A DNA stretch of 64,000 nucleotides from contig NZ_CP043626.1 of the NCBI RefSeq assembly GCF_008807415.1, positions 4,812,501 to 4,876,500 on the forward strand, in the 5' to 3' direction. A program made the position numbers and the translations under genes. Below, in pieces: positions 31,911 through 42,022 of the stretch; position 1 is the stretch's first letter; each line of letters starts with the position of its first letter. A model generated the notes under the pieces. The model was not told where the DNA came from, did no database searches, and saw only the letters and a program-made list of their open reading frames with translations. The stretch comes from Pseudomonas denitrificans (nom. rej.). Lineage in GTDB: Bacteria > Pseudomonadota > Gammaproteobacteria > Pseudomonadales > Pseudomonadaceae.

Positions 31911-33362
31911 ATGTCGCAAGAAAGCAGCCAAAAACTAAAGCTAGGCGCTTTGACGGCTCTTGTTGTCGGCTCGATGATTGGCGGGGGCATCTTCTCTCTC
32001 CCGCAAAACATGGCCGCCAGCGCTGACGTCGGCGCGATCCTCATCGGTTGGGCCATCACCGCGGTCGGCATGCTGACCCTGGCATTCGTCTTCCAGACCC
32101 TGGCCAACCGCAAACCCCAACTCGACGGTGGTGTGTACGCCTACGCGAAGGCCGGTTTCGGTGACTACATGGGCTTCTCCTCGGCCTGGGGTTACTGGAT
32201 CAGCGCCTGGCTCGGCAACGTCGGTTACTTCCTCCTGCTGTTCAGCACCCTGGGCTACTTCTTCCCGATCTTCGGCAAGGGCGACACCGTCGCGGCGATC
32301 GTCTGCGCGTCGATCCTCTTGTGGGCCCTGCACTTCCTGGTACTGCGCGGGATCAAGGAAGCGGCGTTCATCAACACCATCACCACGGTGGCGAAGATCG
32401 TCCCGCTGTTCCTGTTCATCCTGATCTGCCTGTTCGCCTTCAAGCTGGACATCTTCACCGCGGACATCTGGGGCAAGAGCAATCCTGACCTGGGCAGCGT
32501 GATGAACCAGGTGCGCAACATGATGCTGGTCACCGTGTGGGTGTTCATCGGCATCGAGGGCGCGAGCATCTTCTCCTCCCGTGCGGAAAAACGTTCGGAC
32601 GTCGGTAAGGCCACCGTAATCGGCTTCATCACCGTCCTGCTGCTGCTGGTACTGGTGAACGTGCTGTCCATGGGCGTGATGACCCAGCCGGAACTGGCCA
32701 AGCTGCAGAACCCGTCGATGGCGCTGGTGCTGGAGCATGTGGTCGGCCACTGGGGCGCGGTCCTGATCAGCGTCGGCCTGCTCATCTCCCTGCTGGGTGC
32801 CCTGCTCTCCTGGGTGCTGCTGTGCGCCGAGATCATGTTCGCCGCCGCCAAGGACCACACCATGCCGGAGTTTCTCCGCAAGGAGAACGCCAACCAGGTG
32901 CCGGCCAACGCCCTCTGGCTGACCAACATCTGCGTGCAGGTCTTCCTGGTCATCGTGTTCTTCACCTCCGGCAGCGCCGACGGTGGCATGGACCCGTACA
33001 CCAAGATGCTGCTGCTGGCCACCTCGATGATCCTGATCCCGTACTTCTGGTCCGCGGCCTACGGCCTGCTGCTGGCAGTCAAGGGCGAGACCTACGAGAC
33101 CGACTCGGCCGACCGCACCAAAGACCTGATCATCGCCGGTATCTCGGTTCTCTACGCGGTGTGGCTGATCTACGCAGGTGGCCTGAAGTACCTGCTGCTG
33201 TCGGCGCTGCTGTACGCGCCCGGCGTCATCCTCTTCGCCAAAGCGAAACATGAAGTGGGCCAACCCATCTTCACCAATGTCGAGAAGCTCATCTTCGCGG
33301 TTGTCGTGATCGGTGCACTGATCGCGGCCTATGGCCTCTACGACGGCTTCCTCACTCTGTAA
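31911..33362 (+). CDS. arcD: Arginine/ornithine antiporter
   Basis: A 483-residue APC-superfamily transporter with about 12-13 TM segments; the first carries [23 protein letters not shown] with the glycine-rich APC substrate loop. It exchanges external arginine for ornithine in the deiminase pathway, at no direct energy cost. Length is essentially that of P. aeruginosa ArcD (482). GGGAG lies before the ATG at 31911. It is the first gene of arcDABC, behind the Anr box, with 16 bases to arcA. Confidence 0.95.
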   Translation: MSQESSQKLKLGALTALVVGSMIGGGIFSLPQNMAASADVGAILIGWAITAVGMLTLAFVFQTLANRKPQLDGGVYAYAKAGFGDYMGFSSAWGYWISAWLGNVGYFLLLFSTLGYFFPIFGKGDTVAAIVCASILLWALHFLVLRGIKEAAFINTITTVAKIVPLFLFILICLFAFKLDIFTADIWGKSNPDLGSVMNQVRNMMLVTVWVFIGIEGASIFSSRAEKRSDVGKATVIGFITVLLLLVLVNVLSMGVMTQPELAKLQNPSMALVLEHVVGHWGAVLISVGLLISLLGALLSWVLLCAEIMFAAAKDHTMPEFLRKENANQVPANALWLTNICVQVFLVIVFFTSGSADGGMDPYTKMLLLATSMILIPYFWSAAYGLLLAVKGETYETDSADRTKDLIIAGISVLYAVWLIYAGGLKYLLLSALLYAPGVILFAKAKHEVGQPIFTNVEKLIFAVVVIGALIAAYGLYDGFLTL

Positions 33363-33378
33363 CTCCTGGAGACATCTC

Positions 33379-34635
33379 ATGAGCACGGAAAAAACCAAAC
33401 TTGGCGTCCATTCTGAAGCTGGCAAACTACGCAAAGTGATGGTCTGCTCGCCCGGACTCGCCCATCAACGCCTGACCCCGAGCAACTGCGACGAGTTGCT
33501 GTTCGACGACGTTATCTGGGTGAACCAGGCGAAGCGCGACCACTTCGACTTCGTCACCAAGATGCGCGAACGCGGCATCGATGTTCTGGAAATGCACAAC
33601 CTGCTGACCGACATCGTGGCCAACCCCGAAGCCCTGAAGTGGATCCTCGATCGCAAGATCACCGCTGACAGCGTCGGCCTCGGCCTGACCCTCGAGCTGC
33701 GCTCCTGGCTCGAAAGCCTGGAACCGCGCAAACTGGCCGAGTTCCTCATCGGCGGCGTGGCCTCCGACGACATCCCGGAAAGCGAAGGCGCCAAGGCGCT
33801 GAAGATGTACCGCGACTACCTGGGCCACTCCAGCTTCCTGCTGCCGCCGCTGCCCAACACCCAGTTCACCCGTGACACCACCTGCTGGATCTACGGCGGT
33901 GTGACCCTGAACCCGATGTACTGGCCGGCGCGACGTCAGGAAACCCTGCTGACCACCGCCATCTACAAGTTCCACCCGGAATTCACCAACGCCGAATACG
34001 AAGTCTGGTACGGCGATCCGGACAAGGACCACGGCATGTCCACCCTCGAGGGTGGTGACGTGATGCCCATCGGCAATGGCGTCGTCCTGATCGGCATGGG
34101 CGAACGCTCCTCCCGCCAGGCCATCGGCCAGGTAGCCCAGGCACTGTTCGCCAAGGGCGCTGCCGAGAAAGTCATCGTCGCCGGCCTGCCGAAATCCCGC
34201 GCCGCGATGCACCTGGACACCGTCTTCACCTTCTGCGACCGCGACCTGGTCACCGTCTTCCCCGAAGTGGTGAAAGAGATCGTTCCCTTCATCCTGCGTC
34301 CGGACGAGAAGAGCCCCTACGGCATCAACGTCCAGCGCGAAGACAAGGACTTCATGACCGTCGTCGCCGAGTCCCTGGGCCTGAAGAAACTGCGCGTCGT
34401 CGAAACCGGCGGCAACAGCTTCGCCGCCGAACGCGAGCAGTGGGACGACGGCAACAACGTGGTCTGCCTGGAACCGGGCGTGGTGGTGGGTTATGACCGC
34501 AACACCTACACCAACACTCTGCTGCGCAAGGCTGGCGTGGAAGTCATCACCATCAGCGCCGGCGAACTGGGCCGGGGCCGTGGCGGCGGTCACTGCATGA
34601 CCTGCCCGATCATCCGCGACCCGATCGACTATTGA
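33379..34635 (+). CDS. arcA: Arginine deiminase
   Basis: A 418-residue guanidino-group hydrolase: arginine to citrulline plus ammonia. Motifs: [66 protein letters not shown] (catalytic His) and the nucleophile C406 in [10 protein letters not shown]. Length equals P. aeruginosa ArcA. Start ATG 33379 is preceded by CTGGAG; a longer reading begins within arcD and is rejected. A 140-base gap with a strong hairpin separates it from arcB. Confidence 0.97.
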   Translation: MSTEKTKLGVHSEAGKLRKVMVCSPGLAHQRLTPSNCDELLFDDVIWVNQAKRDHFDFVTKMRERGIDVLEMHNLLTDIVANPEALKWILDRKITADSVGLGLTLELRSWLESLEPRKLAEFLIGGVASDDIPESEGAKALKMYRDYLGHSSFLLPPLPNTQFTRDTTCWIYGGVTLNPMYWPARRQETLLTTAIYKFHPEFTNAEYEVWYGDPDKDHGMSTLEGGDVMPIGNGVVLIGMGERSSRQAIGQVAQALFAKGAAEKVIVAGLPKSRAAMHLDTVFTFCDRDLVTVFPEVVKEIVPFILRPDEKSPYGINVQREDKDFMTVVAESLGLKKLRVVETGGNSFAAEREQWDDGNNVVCLEPGVVVGYDRNTYTNTLLRKAGVEVITISAGELGRGRGGGHCMTCPIIRDPIDY

Positions 34636-34690
34636 TCGATCGGCACCCGATAAACGCGACTACCTCAACCAGAGCGCATTGACCTCACGA

Positions 34691-34712
34691 GGCGGCCCTT
34701 GCCAGGGCCGCC
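34691..34712 (+). promoter_or_regulatory. Intercistronic hairpin between arcA and arcB
   Basis: GGCGGCCCT (34691-34699) pairs perfectly with AGGGCCGCC (34704-34712) around TGCC. There is no T run, so it is not a terminator. It probably protects or marks processed arc mRNA segments; differential stability of arc transcripts is known in P. aeruginosa. Confidence 0.65.
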
Positions 34713-34775
34713 CGCCCCGCCAGCCACGAGCTGTACTGACGAGGGCCGAGATTGGATCCCACAAGGAGAAACACC

Positions 34776-35786
34776 ATGGCTTTCAACATGCACAACCGCA
34801 ACCTGCTCAGCCTGATGCACCACAGCACCCGCGAGTTGCGCTATCTGCTCGACCTGTCCCGCGACCTGAAGCGCGCCAAGTACACCGGTACCGAGCAGCA
34901 ACACCTGAAAGGCAACAACATTGCGCTGATCTTCGAAAAGACCTCGACCCGCACCCGCTGCGCCTTCGAAGTCGCCGCCTATGACCAGGGCGCCAACGTC
35001 ACCTACATCGACCCGAACTCCTCGCAGATCGGCCACAAGGAATCGATGAAGGACACCGCCCGCGTACTGGGCCGCATGTACGACGCCATCGAATACCGTG
35101 GCTTCAAGCAGGAAATCGTCGAAGAACTGGCCAAGTTCGCCGGCGTCCCGGTGTTCAACGGCCTGACCGACGAGTACCACCCGACCCAGATGCTGGCCGA
35201 CGTGCTGACCATGCGCGAGCACAGCGACAAGCCGCTGCACGACATCAGCTACGCCTACCTGGGCGACGCCCGCAACAACATGGGTAACTCCCTGCTGCTG
35301 ATCGGCGCCAAGCTCGGCATGGACGTACGCATCGCAGCTCCCAAGGAGCTCTGGCCGACCGACGAACACGTCGCCGCCTGCAAGAAGTTCGCTGAAGAAA
35401 GCGGTGCCCGCATCACCATCACCGAAGACCCGAAAGAAGCCGTCAAGGGCGTGGACTTCATCCACACCGACGTCTGGGTATCGATGGGTGAGCCGGTCGA
35501 AGCCTGGGGCGAACGCATCAACGAGCTGCTGCCCTACCAGGTCAACATGGACATGATGAAGGCCGCCGGCAACCCGCGCGTGAAGTTCATGCACTGCCTG
35601 CCCGCCTTCCACAACAGCGAGACCAAGGTCGGCAAGGAAATCGCCGCCAAGTACCCGAACCTGAAGAACGGCATCGAAGTGACCGAAGACGTCTTCGAAT
35701 CCCCGTACAACATTGCCTTCGAGCAGGCGGAAAACCGCATGCACACCATCAAGGCAATCCTCGTTTCGACCCTCGCCGACATGTAA
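34776..35786 (+). CDS. arcB: Catabolic ornithine carbamoyltransferase
   Basis: A 336-residue transcarbamoylase that in the arc pathway breaks citrulline with phosphate to ornithine and carbamoyl phosphate. Motifs: [15 protein letters not shown] (carbamoyl-phosphate STRTR), [12 protein letters not shown] and [10 protein letters not shown] (HCLP for ornithine). Length equals P. aeruginosa ArcB. The ATG at 34776 follows AAGGAG; the frame's earlier ATG (34752) has no ribosome site and would add eight atypical residues. It is followed after 69 bases by arcC. Confidence 0.97.
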   Translation: MAFNMHNRNLLSLMHHSTRELRYLLDLSRDLKRAKYTGTEQQHLKGNNIALIFEKTSTRTRCAFEVAAYDQGANVTYIDPNSSQIGHKESMKDTARVLGRMYDAIEYRGFKQEIVEELAKFAGVPVFNGLTDEYHPTQMLADVLTMREHSDKPLHDISYAYLGDARNNMGNSLLLIGAKLGMDVRIAAPKELWPTDEHVAACKKFAEESGARITITEDPKEAVKGVDFIHTDVWVSMGEPVEAWGERINELLPYQVNMDMMKAAGNPRVKFMHCLPAFHNSETKVGKEIAAKYPNLKNGIEVTEDVFESPYNIAFEQAENRMHTIKAILVSTLADM

Positions 35787-35855
35787 TGCCGGACAGCCCC
35801 GGACCGCGACAAGGTCGCCGGTCCGGGCGCTCCCACTCTTTCGGAGGAAATGAAT

Positions 35856-36788
35856 ATGCGTATCGTCGTCGCATTGGGCGGCAATGCCCTGCTGCGTCGT
35901 GGCGAGCCCATGACTGCCGACAACCAGCGCACCAACGTACGGATCGCTGCCGAACAGATCGCCAAGGTTGCCCCCGGCAACGAGCTGGTGATCGCCCACG
36001 GCAACGGCCCGCAGGTCGGCCTGCTGGCCCTGCAGGGCGCGGCCTACGAGAAGGTCAGCCCGTACCCGCTGGACGTTCTCGGCGCCGAGACCGAAGGCAT
36101 GATCGGCTACATGATCGAACAGGAAATGGGCAACCTTCTGCCGTTCGAAGTACCGTTCGCCACCCTGCTCACCCAGGTCGAGGTCGACTCCAAGGACCCG
36201 GCCTTCAAGAACCCGACCAAGCCCATCGGCCCGGTCTACTCCAAGGAAGAGGCCGAAGCCCTCGCCAAGGAGAAAGGCTGGAGCATCGCCCCGGACGGTG
36301 ACAAGTTCCGCCGCGTCGTGGCCAGCCCGCGTCCGAAGCGCATCTTCGAGATCCGCCCGGTCAAGTGGCTGCTGGAGAAAGGCACCATCGTCATCTGCGC
36401 TGGCGGCGGCGGCATCCCGACCATGTACGACGAATCCGGCAAGAAACTCTCCGGCGTCGAGGCGGTGATCGACAAGGACCTCTGCTCCTCGCTGCTGGCC
36501 CAGGAACTGTCCGCTGACATCCTGATCATCGCCACCGACGTGGACGCGGCCTACATCGACTGGGGCAAACCGACCCAGAAAGGCATCGCCCAGGCCCACC
36601 CGGACGAACTGGAACGCTTAGGCTTCGCCGCCGGCTCCATGGGCCCGAAGGTCATGGCCGCCATCGAGTTCGCCCGCGCGACCGGCAAGGACGCAGTGAT
36701 CGGCTCGCTGGAAAACATCGTCGCCATCACCGAAGGCAAGTCCGGTACTCGCGTCAGCACCAAGAAAGCTGGCATCGAATACCGCTGA
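35856..36788 (+). CDS. arcC: Carbamate kinase
   Basis: A 310-residue amino-acid-kinase-fold enzyme that transfers phosphate from carbamoyl phosphate to ADP, the ATP-yielding step of the arc pathway. Motifs: [61 protein letters not shown] and [12 protein letters not shown]. Of two nearby ATGs (35850 and 35856) the second is chosen because GGAGGA is then seven bases upstream and the protein begins as in P. aeruginosa. A terminator follows at 36806. Confidence 0.96.
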   Translation: MRIVVALGGNALLRRGEPMTADNQRTNVRIAAEQIAKVAPGNELVIAHGNGPQVGLLALQGAAYEKVSPYPLDVLGAETEGMIGYMIEQEMGNLLPFEVPFATLLTQVEVDSKDPAFKNPTKPIGPVYSKEEAEALAKEKGWSIAPDGDKFRRVVASPRPKRIFEIRPVKWLLEKGTIVICAGGGGIPTMYDESGKKLSGVEAVIDKDLCSSLLAQELSADILIIATDVDAAYIDWGKPTQKGIAQAHPDELERLGFAAGSMGPKVMAAIEFARATGKDAVIGSLENIVAITEGKSGTRVSTKKAGIEYR

Positions 36789-36805
36789 GATTTGCCGCGG
36801 TAAAA

Positions 36806-36834
36806 AACGGGAGCCCTTCGCGGCTCCCGTTTTC
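36806..36834 (+). terminator. Terminator of arcDABC
   Basis: AACGGGAGCC (36806-36815) pairs with GGCTCCCGTT (36822-36831) around a CTTCGC loop, with TTTTC following and an A run in front. It lies 17 bases after the arcC stop. Confidence 0.9.
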
Positions 36835-37043
36835 ATTCATGAGCCCTGCAGGATTCGCTCGGGAACTCGTCGCCTTCTTCCGACAAATCCTGGCGCGAGC
36901 GTGACTCGGCGGTCATCATCCTCGTCAGCTAAAGCATTCCGAATCACTAGAAGCCACGCCTGGCTTTGTGCCACCGGGCCGCCCCGCCATGGGCCACCGT
37001 CGTCCGGCGCGCAAGATGCACTTGCTGAAGGAGTTTCCGAGAG

Positions 37044-38942
37044 ATGTCTCGACTACCGGTCATCGTTGGTTTTGGTGGATATAACGCGGCTGGCCGCAGT
37101 TCCTTCCACCATGGGTTCCGCCGCACCGTCCTCGAATCCATGGAGCCCGCTGCCCGCCAGGAAACCCTCGCCGGTCTCGCGGTCATGATGAAACTGGTCA
37201 AGGTCGTCGACGGCCAGTACCAGGACGCCGACGGCAATAGCCTCGACCTGGCCGCCATCGAGCAGCGCTTCGAGCAGCAGATTCGCCAGTCCACCCTGAT
37301 CCGCCGCATCGAGCTGCAATACCTCGACGTCGACGCCGCGCACTGCCACAAGAGCCTGACCGTCAGCGCCGCCGGCAGCCCGGTAACCTTTACCACCCTG
37401 CGCAAGCAACTGCCCGAGCCGCTGCCGGCCAACTGGTCGGTGGAAGAACTCGAAGGCGGCGAAGTCCGCGTCACCCTGCACGACAGCTGCGAATTCAAGG
37501 TCGACAGTTACCGCGCGCTGCCGGTGAAATCCGCCGGCCAGCTGCCCACCGGCTTCGAGCCGAGCGAGCTGTACAACTCGCGCTTCCACCCGCGCGGCCT
37601 GCAGATGTCCGTGGTCGCCGCCACCGACGCGGTGCGCTCCACCGGCCTCGACTGGCAGACCATCTGCAACGCCGTCCAGCCCGACGAAATCGCCGTGTTC
37701 TCCAGCAGCATCATGAGCCAGCTGGACGAGAACGGCTTCGGCGGCCTGCTGCAGTCGCGCCTGCGCGGCCACCGCGTGTCGGCCAAGCAACTGCCGCTGG
37801 GCTTCAACAGCATGCCCACCGACTTCATCAACGCCTACGTGCTGGGCAGCGTCGGCATGACCGGTAGCGTCACCGGCGCCTGCGCCACCTTCCTGTACAA
37901 CCTGCAGAAAGGCATCGACGTCATCACCACCGGCCAGGCCCGCGTGGCCATCGTCGGCAACGCCGAAGCGCCGATCACCTCCGAGATCATCGAGGGCTAC
38001 GCCGCCATGGGCGCGCTGGCCACAGAGGAAGGCCTGCGCCACATCGAAGGCCGCGACGACGTCGACTTCCGCCGCGCCAGCCGCCCGTTCGGCGACAACT
38101 GCGGCTTCTCCCTGGCCGAGTCCGCGCAGTACGTGGTGCTGATGGACGACGCCCTGGCCCTGGAGCTGGGTGCCGACATCCACGGTTCGGTGCCGGACGT
38201 GTTCATCAACGCCGACGGCTTCAAGAAGTCCATCTCCGCTCCCGGTCCGGGCAACTACCTGACCATGGCCAAGGCCGTGGCCGCCGCCGCGCAGATCGTC
38301 GGCGAGAAGAGCGTGCGCCAGCACAGCTTCGTCCACGCCCACGGTTCCAGCACCCCGGCCAACCGCGTGACCGAATCGGAAATCCTCGACCGCGTCGCCA
38401 CCGCCTTCGGCATCGAGGGCTGGCCGGTCACCGCGGTGAAAGCCTTCGTCGGCCACTCCCTGGCCACCGCCAGCGCCGACCAGATGATCTCCGCCCTGGG
38501 CACCTTCCGCTACGGCGTCATCCCCGGCATCAAGACCGTCGACAAGTTCGCCGACGACGTCTTCAAGGACCACATCGCCCTGTCCAGCAGCGACGTGCGC
38601 CGCGACGACCTGGAAGTCTGCTTCATCAATTCCAAGGGCTTCGGCGGCAACAACGCCACCGGCGTGCTGCTGTCCCCGGCCATCACCGAGAAGATGCTGC
38701 GCAAGCGCCACGGCGACGCCGCCTTCGCCGACTACCAGGGCCGCCGCGAAGCCACTCGCGCTGCCGCCCGGCAGTACGACGAAGCCGCGATCCAGGGCCG
38801 TTTCGACATCATTTACAACTTCGGCAACGACATGATCGACGAGCAGGCCATCGAGATCAGCGACCGTGGCATCCAGGTCCCCGGCTTCAGCCAGACCATT
38901 GCCTACAAGAAGGACGCGCGCTTCAGCGACATGCTCGACTGA
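37044..38942 (+). CDS. fabY: Beta-ketoacyl-ACP synthase FabY
   Basis: A 632-residue thiolase-fold condensing enzyme that starts fatty acid synthesis in P. aeruginosa-type pseudomonads (in place of FabH). It has an unusual N-terminal extension (about 1-180) before the ketosynthase core. Catalytic residues visible: nucleophile C280 in GACATFLYN, His in HAHGSSTPANRVTES and His in VGHSLATASADQM. Length is close to P. aeruginosa FabY. AAGGAG precedes the ATG at 37044. Its place directly after arcC reproduces the PAO1 order. Monocistronic between two terminators. Confidence 0.93.
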   Translation: MSRLPVIVGFGGYNAAGRSSFHHGFRRTVLESMEPAARQETLAGLAVMMKLVKVVDGQYQDADGNSLDLAAIEQRFEQQIRQSTLIRRIELQYLDVDAAHCHKSLTVSAAGSPVTFTTLRKQLPEPLPANWSVEELEGGEVRVTLHDSCEFKVDSYRALPVKSAGQLPTGFEPSELYNSRFHPRGLQMSVVAATDAVRSTGLDWQTICNAVQPDEIAVFSSSIMSQLDENGFGGLLQSRLRGHRVSAKQLPLGFNSMPTDFINAYVLGSVGMTGSVTGACATFLYNLQKGIDVITTGQARVAIVGNAEAPITSEIIEGYAAMGALATEEGLRHIEGRDDVDFRRASRPFGDNCGFSLAESAQYVVLMDDALALELGADIHGSVPDVFINADGFKKSISAPGPGNYLTMAKAVAAAAQIVGEKSVRQHSFVHAHGSSTPANRVTESEILDRVATAFGIEGWPVTAVKAFVGHSLATASADQMISALGTFRYGVIPGIKTVDKFADDVFKDHIALSSSDVRRDDLEVCFINSKGFGGNNATGVLLSPAITEKMLRKRHGDAAFADYQGRREATRAAARQYDEAAIQGRFDIIYNFGNDMIDEQAIEISDRGIQVPGFSQTIAYKKDARFSDMLD

Positions 38943-38960
38943 TCGCCGACGTTGAACGAA

Positions 38961-38985
38961 AAAGCCGGGCAGATGCCCGGCTTTG
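38961..38985. terminator. Bidirectional terminator between fabY and the HDOD gene
   Basis: GCCGGGC (38964-38970) and GCCCGGC (38975-38981) with loop AGAT, flanked by AAA on the left and TTT on the right, sit between convergent fabY and the minus-strand HDOD gene. Confidence 0.85.
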
Positions 38986-39016
38986 TCATATCCAGCTCCA
39001 GTGCAGGAACCTGAGG

Positions 39017-39895
39017 TCAGTACGTCCCCTGCCCCACGCCCAACTCGAGAATGCTCGCCTTGAGGTTCTCAAAGTCGTACTCGCTGAGCCCGACGTAATC
39101 CAGCACCAGCGCGCGCACGCTCTCCCACTCGTGGTCCTCGTCCTGGTTGCCCAGCACGCGGTAAGAGCCGCAGATGTGCTCGGCCATCTTGAGGATCGCC
39201 AGCAGGTTCTTCAGCTGGGTATCGCGGCAGTTGTCCTCGCTGAAGATAGACAGCGCATTGTGGTGGTTGGCGATGGCCTCGCAGACGTGCTCCGGCAGGC
39301 GCCAGGAGCGCGCGGTGAAGTAGCCGACCACCGCATGATTGGTGTTCAGCACGCGGTTCTCGGTGTCCACCACGCGGCGCTCGTCGCTCGCGCTGGCATA
39401 GGCCTCCTCCAGCACCGCCATGTAGTGCGGGAAGCGCTTGAGCATCAGCGGAATGCCGCAGTTGTGGAACAGCCCCAGCGCGTATGCCTCGTCCACCGAC
39501 TCATAGCCGATGCGCTTGGCCAGCGTCAGGCAGCTCATGGCCACGTCCTGGGCGGTGTCCCAGAAGCGATTGAGGGTGACGATGGTCGCGTCGCTCATCT
39601 CGCCCTTGATCGACTGGGCGTTGATCAGGTTGATCACCGAGCGGCTGCCCAGCAGGTTCACCGCGCGCTGGATCGAGGTGATGCGGTTGGCCAGGCCGAA
39701 GAACGGCGAGTTCACCAGCTTCAGCAGCGCGCCGGACAGGCCCGGGTCCTGGCTGATCAGCTTGGCGATCGCCTTCAGGTCCGGGTTGGGCATGAACTGC
39801 TCCATCTGCAGGTCAACCATGATCTGCGGCTGCGGCGGCACGCTGATGCCCTGCAGGGCCTGACGGATCTGTTCGGCGGAGAGTTCTTGAGACAT
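39017..39895 (-). CDS. HDOD-domain signalling protein
   Basis: A 292-residue single-domain HDOD protein. The core (about 15-215) has PPQPQIMVDLQMEQ at the start, the motif KLISQDPGLSGALLKLVNSPFFGLANRITSIQRAVNLLG typical of the family, and LGLFHNCGIPLML, a degenerate HD site without the metal-binding His-Asp pair. HDOD proteins act as non-enzymatic signalling scaffolds in stress, virulence or c-di-GMP-related circuits (family knowledge). The ATG at 39895 is preferred since it begins the family alignment; longer readings run under the divergent PfpI-like gene. No clear Shine-Dalgarno. Confidence 0.85.
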   Translation of the reverse strand: MSQELSAEQIRQALQGISVPPQPQIMVDLQMEQFMPNPDLKAIAKLISQDPGLSGALLKLVNSPFFGLANRITSIQRAVNLLGSRSVINLINAQSIKGEMSDATIVTLNRFWDTAQDVAMSCLTLAKRIGYESVDEAYALGLFHNCGIPLMLKRFPHYMAVLEEAYASASDERRVVDTENRVLNTNHAVVGYFTARSWRLPEHVCEAIANHHNALSIFSEDNCRDTQLKNLLAILKMAEHICGSYRVLGNQDEDHEWESVRALVLDYVGLSEYDFENLKASILELGVGQGTY

Positions 39896-40034
39896 GGGCG
39901 CGCTGGGAAAAGTTGACGGGGCGCACAGTTTACCCAGAGCCGGGGCTTCTGGAAGTGCTGCTTTTGATTGAACTTTCATCGGCGGCTGTGTCGGAACCTT
40001 TACACCCAAGCGGACGAAATGGGAGACAAGCCAC

Positions 40035-40574
40035 ATGAGCCAGACACTCAAAGGCAAGACCATCGCCATCCTGGTCACCGACGGTTTCGAGCAGGTGGAG
40101 CTGACTGGCCCCCGCGACGCCCTGAAGGAAGCCGGTGCCAAGGTGAAGATCCTCTCCGACAGCAAGGACAAGGTGCGCGGCTGGAACCACGACCAGCCGG
40201 CGGACAGTTTCAAGGTCGACGGCACCTTCGAGACCGCCCGCATCGACGAGTACGACGCCGTGCTGCTGCCAGGCGGGGTGATCAACGCCGACCAGATCCG
40301 CAGCCTGCCCAAGGCCCAGGAAATCGTGCAGAAGGCCGCCCACGCCGACAAACCCATCGCGGTGATCTGCCATGGCGCCTGGTTGCTGGTCTCAGCCGGT
40401 CTGGTGAAGGGCAAGACCCTGACCAGCTGGAACTCGCTCAAGGACGACATCAACAACGCCGGCGGCCACTGGGTCGACCGACAGGTGGTCAACGATGGCG
40501 GGCTGATCAGCAGCCGCAAGCCCGACGACATCCCCGCCTTCAGCAAGCAGCTGATCGAAACCCTCGCCGCCTGA
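40035..40574 (+). CDS. DJ-1/PfpI-family protein
   Basis: A 179-residue class I glutamine-amidotransferase-like protein. Motifs: KTIAILVTDGFEQVELTGPRDAL with the conserved Glu-type acid, DAVLLPGGVINADQIR and the nucleophile elbow IAVICHGAWLLVSAGLVKGKTLTSW, with Cys followed by His. The family includes deglycase/stress proteins (YajL, YhbO/PfpI) protecting against carbonyl and oxidative damage. GGGAGA lies upstream of the ATG. It is divergent from the HDOD gene, sharing a 139-base intergenic region. Confidence 0.88.
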   Translation: MSQTLKGKTIAILVTDGFEQVELTGPRDALKEAGAKVKILSDSKDKVRGWNHDQPADSFKVDGTFETARIDEYDAVLLPGGVINADQIRSLPKAQEIVQKAAHADKPIAVICHGAWLLVSAGLVKGKTLTSWNSLKDDINNAGGHWVDRQVVNDGGLISSRKPDDIPAFSKQLIETLAA

Positions 40575-40628
40575 GAGCCGCCGATCAAAAGCCCGTGCGC
40601 CGCGCTCCGGCGGCGCACGCTGCTGCGC

Positions 40629-40634
40629 TATAAT
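40629..40634 (+). promoter_or_regulatory. -10 element for rlmI
   Basis: A perfect TATAAT lies 28 bases before the rlmI ATG. No good -35 at 17 bases is seen, so the promoter may depend on an activator or on the strong -10. Confidence 0.5.
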
Positions 40635-40662
40635 CCCGCTCTTTTTGCCGGAGCCCTCCCCC

Positions 40663-41859
40663 ATGACCCTGCCCAGCCTGCGTCTGAAAGCCAACGCCGA
40701 GCGCCGCCTGCGCGCCGGCCACCTGTGGGTCTACAGCAACGAGGTGGACGTCGCCGCCACCCCGCTGAACGGATTCGGCGCCGGCGAACAGGCCATCCTG
40801 GAAATGGCCAACGGCAAGCCGCTGGGCATCGTCGCGATGAGCCCGAACAACCTCATCTGCGCCCGCCTGATTTCTCGCGATACCAAGCACGTTCTCGACA
40901 AATCCCTGCTGGTTCACCGCCTGAACGTCGCCCTGAGCCTGCGCGACCGCCTGTTCGACAAGCCTTTCTACCGCTTGGTCTACGGCGACTCGGACCTGCT
41001 GCCGGGCCTGGTGGTGGACCGCTTCGGCGATGTACTGGTGGTCCAGCTCGCCTCGGCGACCATGGAAAAACACCGCGACGACGTGCTTGCCGCCCTGCTG
41101 CAGGTGCTCAAGCCCAGCGCCGTGCTGTGGAAGAACGATTCCAGCGCCCGTGACGCCGAAGGCCTGGAGCGCTATGTCGCCAACGCCTACGGCGAAGTCC
41201 CGGAATGGGTCGCCCTGGAAGAGAACGGCGTGAAGTTCGAAGCCCCGGTGCTGGCCGGCCAGAAGACCGGCTGGTTCTACGACCACCGCATGAACCGCGC
41301 CCGCCTGCAGCCCTATGTGCAGGGCAAGCGCGTGCTCGACCTGTTCAGCTACATCGGCGGCTGGGGCATCCAGGCCGCGGCCTTCGGCGCCAGCGAAGTG
41401 ATGTGCGTCGATGCCTCCGGCTTCGCCCTCGACGGCGTCGAGCGCAACGCCACGCTGAACGGCCTCGCCGAGAAAGTCGCCTGCGTGGAAGGCGACGTAT
41501 TCGACGCCCTGCGCGAGCTGAAGGCCGCCGACGAGCGCTTCGACGTGATCGTTGCCGACCCACCCGCCTTCATCAAGCGCAAGAAGGACCTGAAGAACGG
41601 CGAGGCCGCCTACCGCCGCCTCAACGAACAGGCCATGCGCCTGCTGTCCAAGGACGGCGTGCTGGTCAGTGCCTCCTGCTCCATGCACCTGCCCGAGGAC
41701 GACCTGCAGAACATCCTGCTGGGCAGCGCCCGCCACCTGGACCGCAACATCCAGCTGCTCGAGCGCGGCGGCCAGGGTCCGGACCATCCGGTGCACCTGG
41801 CGATCCCGGAAACCCGCTACATCAAGAGCCTGACCGTGCGCCTGCTGCCCAACGGCTAA
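40663..41859 (+). CDS. rlmI: 23S rRNA (cytosine1962-C5)-methyltransferase
   Basis: A 398-residue enzyme. An N-terminal PUA domain (RLRAGHLWVYSNEVD ... EMANGKPLGIVAMSPNNLICARLIS) is followed by a connecting EEHEH-type region and a Rossmann methyltransferase domain: RVLDLFSYIGGWGIQAAAFGA (SAM motif), VADPPAFIKRKKDL (motif IV) and SASCSMHLPEDDLQ with the catalytic cysteine. It methylates C1962 of 23S rRNA. ATG 40663 begins the PUA alignment; an in-frame upstream start at 40645 lies within the likely promoter leader and is rejected. A strong terminator follows. Confidence 0.93.
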   Translation: MTLPSLRLKANAERRLRAGHLWVYSNEVDVAATPLNGFGAGEQAILEMANGKPLGIVAMSPNNLICARLISRDTKHVLDKSLLVHRLNVALSLRDRLFDKPFYRLVYGDSDLLPGLVVDRFGDVLVVQLASATMEKHRDDVLAALLQVLKPSAVLWKNDSSARDAEGLERYVANAYGEVPEWVALEENGVKFEAPVLAGQKTGWFYDHRMNRARLQPYVQGKRVLDLFSYIGGWGIQAAAFGASEVMCVDASGFALDGVERNATLNGLAEKVACVEGDVFDALRELKAADERFDVIVADPPAFIKRKKDLKNGEAAYRRLNEQAMRLLSKDGVLVSASCSMHLPEDDLQNILLGSARHLDRNIQLLERGGQGPDHPVHLAIPETRYIKSLTVRLLPNG

Positions 41860-41880
41860 GGCTTCACGTCACTCCAGAAA

Positions 41881-41914
41881 ACGGGGCGTTTCCGCAGGGG
41901 AACGCCCCGTTTTT
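41881..41914 (+). terminator. Terminator of rlmI
   Basis: ACGGGGCGTT (41881-41890) pairs with AACGCCCCGT (41901-41910), followed by TTTTT. It lies 21 bases after the stop. Confidence 0.9.
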
Positions 41915-41925
41915 CATGCAGCAAT

Positions 41926-42012
41926 GGATGGCGGATAACGCCGGGGGCGTTATGCGCCCTACGGTGTGCAGCCGCGTAGGGCGCATAAAGCGGGACGCTT
42001 TATCCGCCATCC
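41926..42012. repeat. Bipartite palindromic REP-type element
   Basis: Outer arms GGATGGCGGATAA (41926-41938) and TTATCCGCCATCC (42000-42012) are perfect inverted repeats. Inner arms TATGCGCCCTACG (41951-41963) and CGTAGGGCGCATA (41975-41987) are a second perfect pair. Each half also forms its own hairpin (ATAACGCC/GGCGTTAT and ATAAAGCG/CGCTTTAT). The whole 87 bp is therefore two inverted REP-like units, of the kind spread through Pseudomonas genomes. Confidence 0.8.
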
Positions 42013-42022
42013 CCTCCTGCGA

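Noticed and set aside
31941..33434. 497-codon minus-strand frame opposite arcD
   Set aside because: Composition (D, Q, H, E rich) is the usual antisense image of a membrane protein gene; arcD on the plus strand is certain.
39896..40618. N-terminal extension of the HDOD gene to 533 residues
   Set aside because: The extension is antisense to the PfpI-like gene and has no family similarity; the HDOD domain starts soon after the ATG at 39895.
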